NCBI GenBank assembly: GCA_034008185.1
Contig: CM067081.1
Coordinates: forward strand, 154,410,258-154,474,257
Source of the DNA: Gorsachius magnificus
Lineage: Eukaryota > Chordata > Aves > Pelecaniformes > Ardeidae
Reading direction: 5' to 3'
DNA length: 64,000 nt
The notes under the pieces are model-generated. The model saw only the letters and a list, made by a program, of their open reading frames with translations. It searched no databases and was not told the origin of the DNA. Below, piece by piece: positions 46,915 through 59,500 of the stretch. A program made the position numbers and the translations under genes. Within the stretch, counting starts at the first letter, position 1. The number at the start of each line of letters is the position of its first letter.

Positions 46915-49900
46915 TGCCGTGTCCCACCTCCCCACCTGCAAGCAAACCTGGCTGCTTATGTGGGCCCTTATCCCCCTCCCTTCCCTCCCAAAAGCCCCAG
47001 CACCCCCGCCACGGCTGCCCGTCCCCACTTCACGACAGGTACGCACGTGCCTGCACACGGGTGCGCAGCGTCTCTCACTTGGAGCGCAGAGTCTTTTCGC
47101 TAAACACCACTTGCAAGCCAGGTCTTTGTAAAGGGGTGTGTGTGTGTGTGTGTGTGCTGCTGCCAGTAAATGTTTTTGGGTGGGAGAGGGAGGGAGGGTA
47201 TGTAAGATCAGAGCAGGTCCCTCTGGCCTCTGAAAAGGCAGCCGTTATGCTTTCATTTGGGTTTCCTAAGGAGGTAGCGCCGATGCGATACAGCTTTGTC
47301 ACTTCTCCAGCCCACCCCTCATGCCTTCTCAGAGGCTCTTCGCCCGGGTTTAGCCAAATCTGATGGAAATGTGGCAGGCTCAGAGGGAAGGGATTGCTAC
47401 AAGCCCGGAGAAAGCAATCTGGGTAGAGGGGGGACATCCAATGAAAGACTCCGTCCATTGCAGTGGGAGCTCGTTCCTGATCAAAGAGCAGACCCCACAC
47501 GGGAGACTTGTGATTGACCACGCTTGGGTAGGCTTTTGTGTCCTGTTAGTGCTTTGCTCCTCAGCCACAGGTGACCTCTATATGAAATGAAGGGTGAGTC
47601 TGTACTCCAGGCTTACTGTCCATCAGGTTCGAAAAACAGCCAGCACCAGGACCCAGCTCCACTGGAACTTAGTTTTAGTGAGTTTTGGTGTTCACTGAAC
47701 TCTTGGCCAATTACCAGCAGCGACCACAGTTGCACCCTGTGCACACCGTGTGTTGGGAGAGGGGGGCTCATCCTTCTTCATTGCTTCCATGGGAGATGCC
47801 CTTGCTCCCAGATATTTGTCCGTATTCGGCATCTCTCTCAGATGGGGAAGGGATGGCACCCCCCACCATGTAACGGCCTCCCCGTCAGCACCTCCTCGGA
47901 CAAACGGCTGCAGTCACAGTCCTGAGCATTGGGGACTATGCCCTCCCCCTCCGCCCCACTGACCAGTAGGGAGGGTCACCCCCAGAGCCTTTTCCCACTG
48001 AGTTCTGGCTCCTTATCCACCAAAGGGCAACATTTGCCACAGGCATGGAGCTGCAGACGCTTTTCGTGCAGAATCGCACCATGTACCCGCTGAGGGGGGG
48101 TTGGCGGCCCTGGCTTTAGACACAGCATTTGGGTAGGGTGCAATTACCGCTTGCAGCCAGAAGATAGCTCTGGATTAAAGAGCTGGGCAGGACGGGGCAG
48201 CAGTCCTGCCACCGCCTCCAGCCTCTCCCAGGACAGATTTCCAGTGTGGGAAGGTGCCTGTGGTCCTGCCTGCTGCGCCGCAGCCTCCTGATGGGAGGAA
48301 GGATGCTGGAGGGTGTAGTGAGTGCTTTCGTGCCAGTGTAGAGCTGAGAGATCGTTCCCCCTGTCCCGCTGTGGCTTAAAAGTTAAAAAAGAAAACTATC
48401 CACCACAGCAGGCTCAGAGTTGCCAGCCCGTTCCCCTGGGTGTGAGCAAAAGGAAGGCAGGAGACCACGCAGGAGACCAGAGATCTGATTTCTATGCATC
48501 TGCTGCTATTATTTTCTGTATAGACACTAAAGGTGTAGCAGCAAAACACAGGTATTTTCATGCACAGCTGTGGTAAGGATGAAGTTGGATGCTGCATACA
48601 GTGGCAGCTGCTGTAAGGCTGCAAGGGAGAAGGAGGCTGTTTTGCAGATGCTGCACCTGAAGCCTCTGAGGTGGGAATGGCTTGGCAGCCTCGAGCCAGC
48701 AAGCATCTCCTGAGAGCCATGGGGGGGTCTCCTGCCGCTGCCCAAGTCCCACCCCGTTGCTCCCCTTTCAGCTACTGATGGTTCTGCGTAAGACTGAAAA
48801 AACAGCGGCAGAGCTGGTGTCTTCCCACCCTTGAGTTTGGTTGCTCGGGGGCCAGAAGACACCTAGAGGAGCTGTCTCTGGGAGGTAAGTTACACCATGG
48901 AAGAGCAAGAAGCTGATTTCCACAGCTGAGCTGGCTACATTAGGTAATCATCAAAAAGCTGCAGACCAGACTTAGCTTGATCTAAGTTGATTTAAGCTTG
49001 CTCTAATTGATCTAAGTAGATGTCCTTGCTAATAAAGATGCTGGAGGGGTTAAAGGCAGAGGGCTCACCACGCAGCTCTAGCCTGGGCAGGGTCAGGGAA
49101 GCTCTGCTCTCTTCCTGCCTTTGCCAGGGACTCGGCAGTCATTTGAGTGACACAGCTTGCGTGTCCACCTGCAAACAAGGGCTGTGCTGCCCCTCCACCC
49201 TGGAAACAATGTCATTACCCTGAGCTGCTGCGATGGAACCAGGAGACTTCTTGTTCTGGCGGGAAGGGAAGGTATGACTGAATGTTTTGGTCCCAGCACG
49301 CAGTGCTCTGTTAGGATCACAGTGCTCCTCTCCAGCCGGCCATGAGTGGGAAGCCTTCTGTGTCAAATACCCAGTGGTTTGCCAAGTGGTCAGAAATGTA
49401 GGTGTGGCGTGAGGGGCTTGCTCCAACTCCCCAGGGTGCGTTTGTGGGTGAGTGGGGTGTTTGTTCTTGACGCTCTGGGCTGGAGAGGAAGGAAGCCCTA
49501 AGTTCAGATGAATGTGTGCAGGACAAGGGGTGGTCATCTTCTAAAGGCCACCAGCTTGGCCCCTGGTTACCCCTCTTTGATTAGTCTTGCCTGCTTTCTC
49601 CAGGGGCACTGGACTTCAGAGCAAGGAAGTGCAGCGTTTGCTGTCTGGCTTGAGAAGACTGATGAGGTTTTCCTACAGTGTTATATCCTCGCCAGCTGCA
49701 CCTTGCCACATGTTATGGTCCATGGGACCTCTTGGATATAAACCAGGAGTGAGCAACAAGAGATGTTGCTGCTGGGCGCACCTGAAAAGACACAGTCCTG
49801 AAGAGCTCGGAGTCAGCAACAGAGGAGCTACCATGATGATGGAAAACAGTGACACAAGGTGGAGAAAGGGAAAATGCTCTCGGGAGAAAATCTAGGAAGG

Positions 49901-50351
49901 ACTGGAGGTTCAGGGAAGCAGGAGGTCTGAAAGACCAGAAACCATCTTTTCTTTACAAAGAAGAAGCTGCCTGGGTTGGGGCCTCCTTCTCTGAGGGTTT
50001 ACTCAAGACAAAAGCAGATGAGTGTCCTTAGAGGGGGAGGTGAGAGAAACTATCAACAGGCAATAGACAGAAGAACCAAGCTGTGGTTGCTGTAACCCAC
50101 CAAAATAAAACAAAAAGGAGAGGAAACAACAGCAGACAAACAAGACAAACATGAGTGTGAAGAGTGCAATACAAGCTGTCACCAAATGCACCCCATTGAC
50201 ACATCACCTCCCAAAAGGTAGTGTGCACTGAAAGTCTAAGTCCTCTGGTCAGCAGCCAGCTTTTGAGCTCGAAGCTCACAAGACAGCCCAGTTCCTGGAA
50301 ATAGCAATGCTGGGATTGCAAGGAGGTGATGGATGAGAAAGCCATGGTGCC
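46915..50351. other. Between the secreted-protein gene and the kinase gene, no gene supported
   Basis: Short ORFs occur on both strands with no recognisable product. The left part may hold distal promoter elements of the secreted-protein gene, the right part the 3' UTR of the kinase gene. I found no minus-strand AATAAA or ATTAAA within about 1 kb of the kinase stop. A TG microsatellite is listed separately. Confidence 0.5.
47136..47156 (+). repeat. (GT)n microsatellite, 21 bases
   Basis: Perfect alternating GT run, preceded by a G4 run. Confidence 0.95.
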
Positions 50352-50547
50352 CTAGTCCATCTTCCATACCTTCACCTCTGGCCAGATCCTACTCTTGACT
50401 TGTTCCTGGCTGACACTGGAAGGGCTGATTTCTGGGGAAATGGGCTCGTAGGAACGGAGAGACAAACTTGCAGCAAGCAGACCCATCCGGACACAGGTAT
50501 CCGTGTCATGTTGAGCAAGCATCCCTGCAAGGATTCCCGCCATTAAG
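50352..50547 (-). CDS. Kinase last coding exon
   Basis: The split codon AG|C gives Ser directly after GAGD, then LMAGILAGMLAQHDTDTCVR, MGLLAASLSLRSYEPISPEI and the C-terminus WPEVKVWKMD with stop at 50352-50354. The 3.4-kb intron before it contains a CR1 copy. Confidence 0.92.
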
Positions 50548-53500
50548 CTGTGGAGAGACAGAAAGGCAGTTTTGAACACTGGGGAACAGCTTTGACCTTG
50601 GGAACATGGCCATTTGTTTGTAAGAGGTTTCATTTGGACCCAAATTAATGCTTACAGAGCAGAATATGTCGTACAGGAGGGGTGAGGTTATCGTGAAAAT
50701 TTTTAGGGTTTTTACATTTATTTTTAAATTTGGAGTAACAAATAGTGTTATTTATTCACATTTTATTTGATTCTCATACAAGAAGCATTTACCATTCCAC
50801 CGTATTTTCTTTTCTCCCCCGTTTTCCAGGTGAGGCAGGAGAAAAGAAAGGAGTCTAAGAAAGGAAGAATCTATTTTTTCCTTGCTCTCTAATTATTTTG
50901 TCACTTCTCTGCTCCTTGTTGGTGCCTCGTTACATTCCCTCCTGTCCCTGAAGGGGTGGTTGGGAAGAGAGGTAAAGTTTCCAGATGTACATGAGTGGGG
51001 CAACAGACACAGCTGGAAAAAGAAATCCAAAGCTGAAATGAGATTGTAGATTCAGATTTTTGTGAATTTTAGCTCTGGTTTTCCATTTGAGATTTCCCAG
51101 TAAAAATGATGTGAGTGCTTGGAACAACAGCGGTCACCCACAGGCCCTCACGAGGCACCGAGGAGGTCATCAGGAGAAGGGGATGATTTTGCCATCTGCC
51201 TGGCTTGCAGGGGAAGGCTCTGTTGAGGCATGGGTGTGTGCAGGGTGGTGGTTGTGATTGACTGGGAACAACCACTGTTTATTCGTAGCTAAGTACAGTA
51301 ATGGTGCTCGGGAGCTAGGGAAGGACAAAGGAGAAGTGAAAGAGAAGGGAGAAGATAATGACATTTGAGAGGAAGAAGCAAGGGCAGGAAAATATGACGG
51401 CAGGGAGGATTAATGAGCAAATCTATGGGGAAGGGAAAAAGATCGCTTTTTTTTTTTTTGGCTCTCTAATTACCTCAACATCTTTTTATCCTTAACAAAG
51501 GCACGGGAGATTACAATTTCCATAAACCATTCAATCTCTCAACAGCTCCAGAAGTTGAGAGTCAATATTTGGGGGAGCATCCCCTAGCAATGCCGTGTGC
51601 AGGCAGGCGGTGTTATGTTGTCACGGCAGCCGGCTGTGAGGAGCGAGCAGCCGTGGCCCCCCGCACATCCCCGTGGCTCCTCGGGCAGCATCGCGGGAGC
51701 CACAGGAGAGCTGGGGGGGGGGGCAGGGGGGGGCGAAGCGAGGCGTGAGGTGCCCTGGATCACTGCGTCTGGGTGCTCAGTGCCCCCTGACCGGTGCTTC
51801 CAAAGTGCTGGGGTTCACAGAATCACAGAATGGCAAGGGTTGGAAGGGACCTCGGGAGATCATCTAGTCCAACCCCCCTGCTAAAGCAGGTTCTCCTAGA
51901 GCATGCTACACAGGACTTCATCCAGGTGGGCCTTGAGTATCTCCAGAGAAGGAGACTCCACAACTCCCCTGGGCAGCCTGTTCCAGTGCTCTGTCACCCT
52001 CAGAGTAAAGAAGTTTTTCCCCATATTCAACTGAAACCTCTTATGTTTCAGTTTGTACCCATCTCCCCTTGTCCTGTCGCTGGACACCACTGCAAAGAGT
52101 CTGGCTCCATCCTTGTGACTTCCACCCTTAAGATACTTGTATGTGTTGATGAGGTCCCCTCTCAGCCCAACTCTCTCAGCCTTTCCTCGTAGGGGAGATG
52201 CTCCAGTCCCTTTATCATCCTAGTTGCTCTCTTCTGGACTCTTTCTAGGAGTTCCTCATCTTTCTTGAACTGGGGAGCCCAGAGCTGAGCCGCGAATGCG
52301 CTGCAGCCCAGGGCCGTACCCTGCTGCACAGTCCCTCGAAAGCACCAACAGGCTGGGCTCGGGCAACTTTACCAGTTTATAGGCCCTGGAGATGGCACGT
52401 ATGTCAGGGTAGCGGCCTGGCGTTTCCAGCCTGCTTTGGCACTCTGACTCTGTAGAACAGAGATTTCTGCAGCTCATTGGAGCAGCCAGGGCTACCAGGA
52501 AGGAAAACCCTGGACAAACAAGAGGACTGTGAAAATTCCCACATGGACCTGGGGAATCTGGGGAGTGGAATTTCCACAGCAGTATTACTTCAGGAATGGG
52601 AGCAGCAATGGGCCCCCAGCTTTCAGAGAGCTTTGGAAGGAAAAACAAACTTCAAGTACTCCCGTGTAACTCAGTGGAGTTAATGGCAGTGGCGCATTTC
52701 ATCTCACCTTTGGTCTTCCCTTAAATTAAGCTTTTACAAAGGGAAAAGAAACCCTAAAGAAGATGTTTAGTTTACATTAGCCTCTAGAAAAAAATGTCCT
52801 GCAGTAAGGGATAGTTGTGTACTGAGCAGATGGTGCAGAGGGGAGGCTGTGTCCTTGGAGGGGCTGGCAGAGGTTGGGCACGTCAGCTAGAAGTAGTGAG
52901 CAAAGCTGAGCTTGCCTTAGGACAGGCTGACCCCACGAGGTTCCTCCCAACCCCCCCTTCCTCTGCTGTTAGACTTACTGCTCTGAACATCACTTTGGTC
53001 TTCTTTGGAGAAGACCAGCTTGCAGCTGCAGCCAACTCATCTCAGAGGTGATACAGGACACAAGGAGTGTGTCCTGAGGTTAAGTGGGTTAACCACCCTG
53101 GCAAGAAATTATTGATTGATCCTAACTCAAATATTGAGCATGCCGTAAATGACTTTTCATTCTGCCCACTCATAAAAGAAAAAAGAAGTGTTGCTATGTT
53201 GAGTTATTGGTAGGTAACAGTAGAAAAATAAAAGGAAATATCTCTCACATACAGCCTTTTGATCTAGCCCAAGGCAATGAAAGGGTAGAATCAATTATTG
53301 TAGTATAAAAAGCAAGAAGACAAAAAACCTGACTAGTACATATAGTTTGACAAGTTAACAAGGAGCACAATAAAACATTTTGCTGACAGACTGAGAATTC
53401 ATCAGCGGGGCTAGGAGTAATGCCCGTCATCCCCTACTCCTATGCACAGTGCTGTGTGAACAGCTAGGAGAATTACACAGCAGACTCTTTCTGAAGTGTG

Positions 53501-56500
53501 AGCTATTGCCAGAGGCAAACGCAGAAGCTGATGAAATGCTTTTATAGGGCGATTTTAGCTCCTGAGTGGCAGCCCCACTTCCATTGGAGAAGTGTGGAAG
53601 TAGAGTAGTCAGTTAGTAAGACAGCTTTGATGTAAGGTGGTTTACTTTGCTTCTGGCAGCTCAGCCCAGACTAAGTCAGAACTACTAGATTGCCATGAGA
53701 GGCTTGGATCTTAAAGAACAGCAAAACTAATAACGGCAAGCCTGGCTTCCAAGATGCTTAGGGGGACATTATCAGCAAGCTTTGCAAGGAATCACAGTAA
53801 CTGGTCCTGTTCTGGTGTCCTTAGCACCTGCTCCTCACACAGCAGAATGTCATTTTGCCTTTGCAGTAGAATTTCAAAGAAATCCCATTATGGCCCTTCC
53901 ACATTTACCTGGAGAAGACAAAGTAGGGAGCAATGTACCTGTCACCAGCTCCTGAGACGTTGACTATCTCCTCCCTGCTGACGTGGATGGCGGGGTAGTG
54001 GGTGGCACAGAGGCTGGCAGCAGCAGTCTGCGGGGGGAGAGAAGGGAAGTTAGGGGGAATTGCCCAAGCTGATAAGGCCTGATGTGGCTGATGCCATCCA
54101 GACCTCCAGGGATGCCAAAAAAAAGAAAAGGGAAAGAAAGAAAAAGGCAATAATCTTATTTCACACTTTGAAAGAGATTAGCGATTTAAATGAAGCTTCC
54201 TGAAAATGAAGCTTGCACTCATGAATATTCATGGTAAGCACATTAAAAACTAGCTGACTATAAACACTGCTGCTAGGACCCAGCAGTATACGGACAGACA
54301 ACTTGATTTTCTTTCAGAGCTGTGTATTCCATCTCCCAGACACGTACATTTGCCAGCAGTGATGCCACATTTCCCAGGACTGCCGCCATGCCACCAGGAA
54401 TAGCAATGGTGCTGTAACGTCCCGGAAAGAAGCAACTGAGAGCTCAGAGGTTGTTTTCCGTGCCCGTACCTGTTCGTGAGCTTCTGGATGAAGCGAGATG
54501 ATCCCTCCCAGGCTCTTGCCACACAGGAGGACACCGTGAGCACCAAGGGTCACCACCACACAGCACAGGTGGGCCAGCAAAGGGCGGGCCAGGGCCATTG
54601 CAGTCTGTACGACATCCTCCAACCTGGATGGCAGCTCTTCAGAGAGCGGGGAGGAAAAACTGTGGTATAACTTTAAAAGGTCCTCTGCTGGCCTTTTTAT
54701 GGGCTGGCAGCCTATTTATGAGCACCACTGCTACTATTTATGAGCGCTACTATTTAAGAGCACTTCTGAAACATGGTTGATATAAATTTTTTTCTTTAAA
54801 TCATGGGAAGCATGGAATTCTCCAGCGTTAGCCTTCCATACCGTACCTCTATCCTGTGCTGAGGAAACCACCCCTCATGGGACTAAATATGTGTCTGTAG
54901 AGATCAAAAAACTGTCATGAAGCATGGCTTCCTTCTCTTAATGCTGTTGGATTTCCACCTGCATGTGGTGGTGTATTTTATTTCTGCAAAGGGTGGTGCT
55001 CTTGGGACAGGTGCCCTCAGAGCATCGCGCTTCAGAGACATGCTTACAAGCCAGAGATTGTTCCTGTTTAGCTGATGAAATGAGGCAAATGGGATCTCTA
55101 GTTTTGGACAAGGAGCCATCCCAGGCCTACTGTGCTCTTTGACAGATCGTCAGTCCGGCCAGGGCCGTACAAGCCATGCAGAGATGGCTGTAAGGTGGAA
55201 GACACCAAGAGTGCTTATCAATCCCCACTGTGTTATAACCCAATTTGCTTGAAATGGGGGCTGGAGAGGAAAATGCCCTTCTCCAGGATCTAGGTTATCT
55301 AAAAGTGTGACTGACCCTTCTGAGTATTCAATACCTGCTGGCAGAGGGTTCCCGAGGGTCCGATTTATTGCTCTTAGCTCTTGCAGGTTGGGCGAAATGT
55401 ACGTGAGAGCTTTCCAGCTGTCTGAGAGGAATGGCTTAGAGGCCTTGTTCTCATCTGTTGGCTCATAGCACACTTCAAAACAACATTGCAATTGGTTAGT
55501 TAATTAATTAATTAGTGGTTCGCCTCCATGTCAGAGCAGGATGCAGTGTAGAAGGCTTAGAGTGATCTGCACAGCTGAGGTTATACATGTAATCTGTGAG
55601 AAACTTAAACACTATTTCCCCCGTGCCTGGGACAAGGTCTGCCAAGGTTTCCCTTATGGTGCTCAGCAATGACGCTGTTGCTTCTGGCTCTGGAGTGATA
55701 TAACCAGACTTCAGGTTTGTTACTCCCCTTAGCTGGTTTTGGAGCCTCTGCCCCTCTGCCAGGTTTTAAGAACATTGTCTCCTTCTTCAGGATTTGCTTT
55801 TAAAAATGAAGGCGTAACTCCAAAGATTTAGGAAGCCTTGTGAAGGGTCCCCAGCGTACCAGGGGAGGGTGGTGTGTATTTTATGGGAAGTGGGAGAGAA
55901 ATCCTCTCAAAAGATGTTTTAGCACTTATTCTGAGAAGCAAACTGTATTGCTGCTCCAACTGGCAGAAGCACACACATCTGTGCTTGCCTTGAGATTAAA
56001 GGCATAGAAAGCAGCTTTCCCTGCCTTTCCAGCAGTGCCCAAGGGCTATAGCACCTACACTACGGGAAATGTGATTTAGCTGCAGAATGAGAAGAACTCA
56101 GAGAAAGCAGAAATTGTTTCATCAGTTGGAAATAGAGCAGAAGTGTACAGAAAGGAGCGCCAAATAACACAGCCTGTCAGACAATAACTGGGTATCTCCC
56201 GCAAGCAGCGGTGGAGGGCTCTCAGGGTGTGCGGAGGGTCTTGGCACACATGCTGTTAGGAGCTACGGGGCCAGGGCTGGGCGAGTTCTCCTTACCTGCT
56301 AGCCGATGCTCTCTAGCTAGTCGGCAGACATACTGAATAGTGGAGAGAGGCACATTTCCATCAATGCAAACTAGCGGGGCCTGGCACAGGTTCTCCTTGA
56401 ACTGGGACACCTAGTGAAAATCCAGGACACAGAGTAGAGACACCTTGAGTCACTGCAGGGGGACAAAATGATTGCTATTCAGACTTGGGATGTAGGATTT

Positions 56501-59500
56501 TCATTAGTATTGCAGCCCTTAGGTGCAGGCATAAGCCTAAAAGAGTGATTCCCTAAGGAAAATTGATTTTTCCATTTGTCTCATCTCCTCCCCTTCTTCT
56601 TCTTCCTTTGCTCCCTGCCATCAAGAGCTGGACTCAACTGGGAGGGCCCCTCCATCAGAGGAAGGTAGTTGCTGGTCCTCACTAGACTGCTTTGGTACCC
56701 GTGGGTCAGTCAGAGACCTACAGGGAAAGGGAATGCTGCTATTTAATGTCGCTGTAGGGTTTCCTGGGCTATGCCTGGCTTGACTACTCCTTTGCTCGCT
56801 GCACATGTCCTTTAAATGTCCCCTGTGCACAACACCTCCTGAGACAGGTTGTACACCACAGAGCTTTACTTCTGGGTCCTACTGAAACGCGTAGGGATGG
56901 GGACAGTGGAGCAGTAGAGTGGGGAGCTGCCGCTTCCTCCTTTGGCTCTCTGAGGCTGCTCAACCACTGCCTGAACGCCAGGCCGGTGCTATAAGCACTC
57001 ATGCAGGATGCCTCCCATGTCTCTGCTAATCCCAGTGGAAAGAAGGGCTGCCAGAATGCACTTTGCAGCAGAAGACTGGTTCAGAGTTTCCACTGGCCAC
57101 AACTGTTTTGTAAAGCTCAGGAGAATTAATCTGTCATGTAATGGTTTTCTGTGCCAAGGCTTGGGGTGGGGATGGAAGTGGGAGCAATGACCATATTTTT
57201 CCCTAGGAAGTCTCCACCTCATGGGTATCCCACTGTTAAGTAAATTGCACTTAACCGCCATGCCACTGTCAGTCACGAAGCACAGGCGTTTGCTCTGTCG
57301 ACAAAAGAACGAGTAGGGAAGGAGGGTGCAGTGATGGGGCTTTCACTCAGTCAGTCCTTAATCACTGCTTTCATTAGCCCTGCGTTTTGAAGGTTTGGAT
57401 CTGCTGAGCAGCAGTGCCTGTTAATACAACTCAGTGTGTAGCAACAACAGGGATGGTGGGGAGGGGATGGAACAGGAAAACTTGCTTTAACCAGTGTTCT
57501 GTCCACTTTATTTTGTTCTTCCCTAAAGGGGGAAATACCATTTCGGCAGGTGGACTGGATTTATTGCTGCCTTTAAGGTGCCAAAAATTACAGCTTAGCT
57601 GGGACTAGTTAATAAAGACGATTCTGGCCTACATGTCATGGGATGATAGTAGTGGTGATACTGTATGGAGCAGAAACAGATAGAAGCTCCAACTGGGTCA
57701 GCAGCAACAGGGGGCTCTGGTAGCTTGCCATGCTGCTATCTCAGTGGTCAATGTGAGGGGGGTTAACTTTAGGATTTCCCATGTTCCCGCTGCACACCCA
57801 CTCCCTCCTGGTACAGCTTCACCAGTTGTCTTCTGCCACACATCCGTGCTCCTTCTCATAAGAAAAAGCTTACTAATCAGATGGTATGCTTACATATTGC
57901 TCTGTTATCTGGTGGTGGATGTCCATATCTCCCAAGCCGACGCTGAGCTCCCCAGCACTGGTGATCACAGCACAGTAAGTGGCTGTGCTCTTCCCCTCCA
58001 GCTGAAGGACAGCACTCATGTCCTAGAACAGGGAGGACAGTCATAAACGGAGCATGTTTCTCCTCCATGCCATGCTCAGCTCATTCTCTCTCTGCGTCCA
58101 TCTGATCGGTAGCAGTGGCCAGTTTGCTGTTCTCCCTTCAAACTCCCTTTCTCCTCGAGATAAGCAACTCTTCAGAGCTATCTTGGTCTAAACAGTCCTG
58201 GCAGATGGCTAGTTTTTAATATTCGCAATGAAACAGATGCCACAGGTTAAAGAAATCATGTAGTAAATGAGAGGGACAGGTCTCTGCCATGCAGTTCCAT
58301 AGGTTGTGTCTCTGTCGCAAGGGAAGGGTCATCTGCAAGAGTGGCTGCAGCACTGCTTGCTCCAGCCAGCCATTCATCCATTCCCATAGCTCATGTGACA
58401 CTTTGATGGCCTGGTGATATGCTGGGCATGTCTTGGTGGCACACCCCAGCTAGCGGTTATGTTAGCCACCTCACTGACTGCACAACCTGATTTTAAGGGT
58501 AGCCTTGGAGGCATTTTTACAGCAGTGTCGCAGACATAGCTATGAGGTGTCCTTCCGCTGTGGGTCTTTTGAATGATCTGCTTAGAGAATTCAGGGCGGG
58601 TTTTTTTGAATATACATATGGACAAAGAAACGCATCCTCCCCCAGCAGTTCACAGGGAAGTTGGAGGTTTTAAGGAAAGGGGCCTCTCCAACACTGGCAG
58701 TAATGTGTTTTGTTACAGGCAAGGATCACTTGGCAGCTGGCCAGCTGGTCCACCTTTCCTTGGGAGACTGCTCACTCTAATGGCACAAACCGTGCTGTAC
58801 TGGGTGGAGGACAGAGTATAGACCCGCTGCTATGAAGCCTTCATAAACAAAAAACAAGTTTATGTTCTTATTGCTTCATTTACTGAGTTGCTCAGGTAGC
58901 CAGAACTAAGGACCCATGTGCTCTATTTGGATACCAGGGCCCTGAGGGCACTACTAAGCCTTAATGGCCCTGACCAGCCTCAACTGGGGTCTCCAACCAC
59001 ACCCCTGGCTCATCTTCAGCCCTGCTTCTTCACCACGGAGGTGCCTGATGCCCTCGGTTAGGGTTGCTTTCCTGGCTTTCTCTGCTCTCTGGCTGGGGGT
59101 GGTGATGCTCTGCCTTGCTGCCCCCAGTGAGGTCCTGCTGCTTCTGGCTCCCTGACCTCGGGGGACAAGCTGCTGCTGAAGCCAGGTATTCCTCTGGTGT
59201 GCAGTTAGAGAGGGGTGTACGCACCTGTGTGGAGGGCCCTACTCCCCTGACCAGGTGTCCAGCCTGTGCTCTCAGTTCTGGGTTTTCTCTAACTTATGCT
59301 TTACCCAAACCAGGCTGATTTTGGCATTGCTTTGTCTATCCTCAGGGTCAGGCTTTGCATATTTCTGGTTGTGCTTAGGCTTTCCTAGAAGGTTTTATAG
59401 TTCCTCCTGATTTACCTCTCTTTCTCCTTCAAGCACCGCTCCCCGGAGCTGAATTCAGACCCCATGGTTCAGACTCCAAATGGTACAAGCCTGGGGGTTG

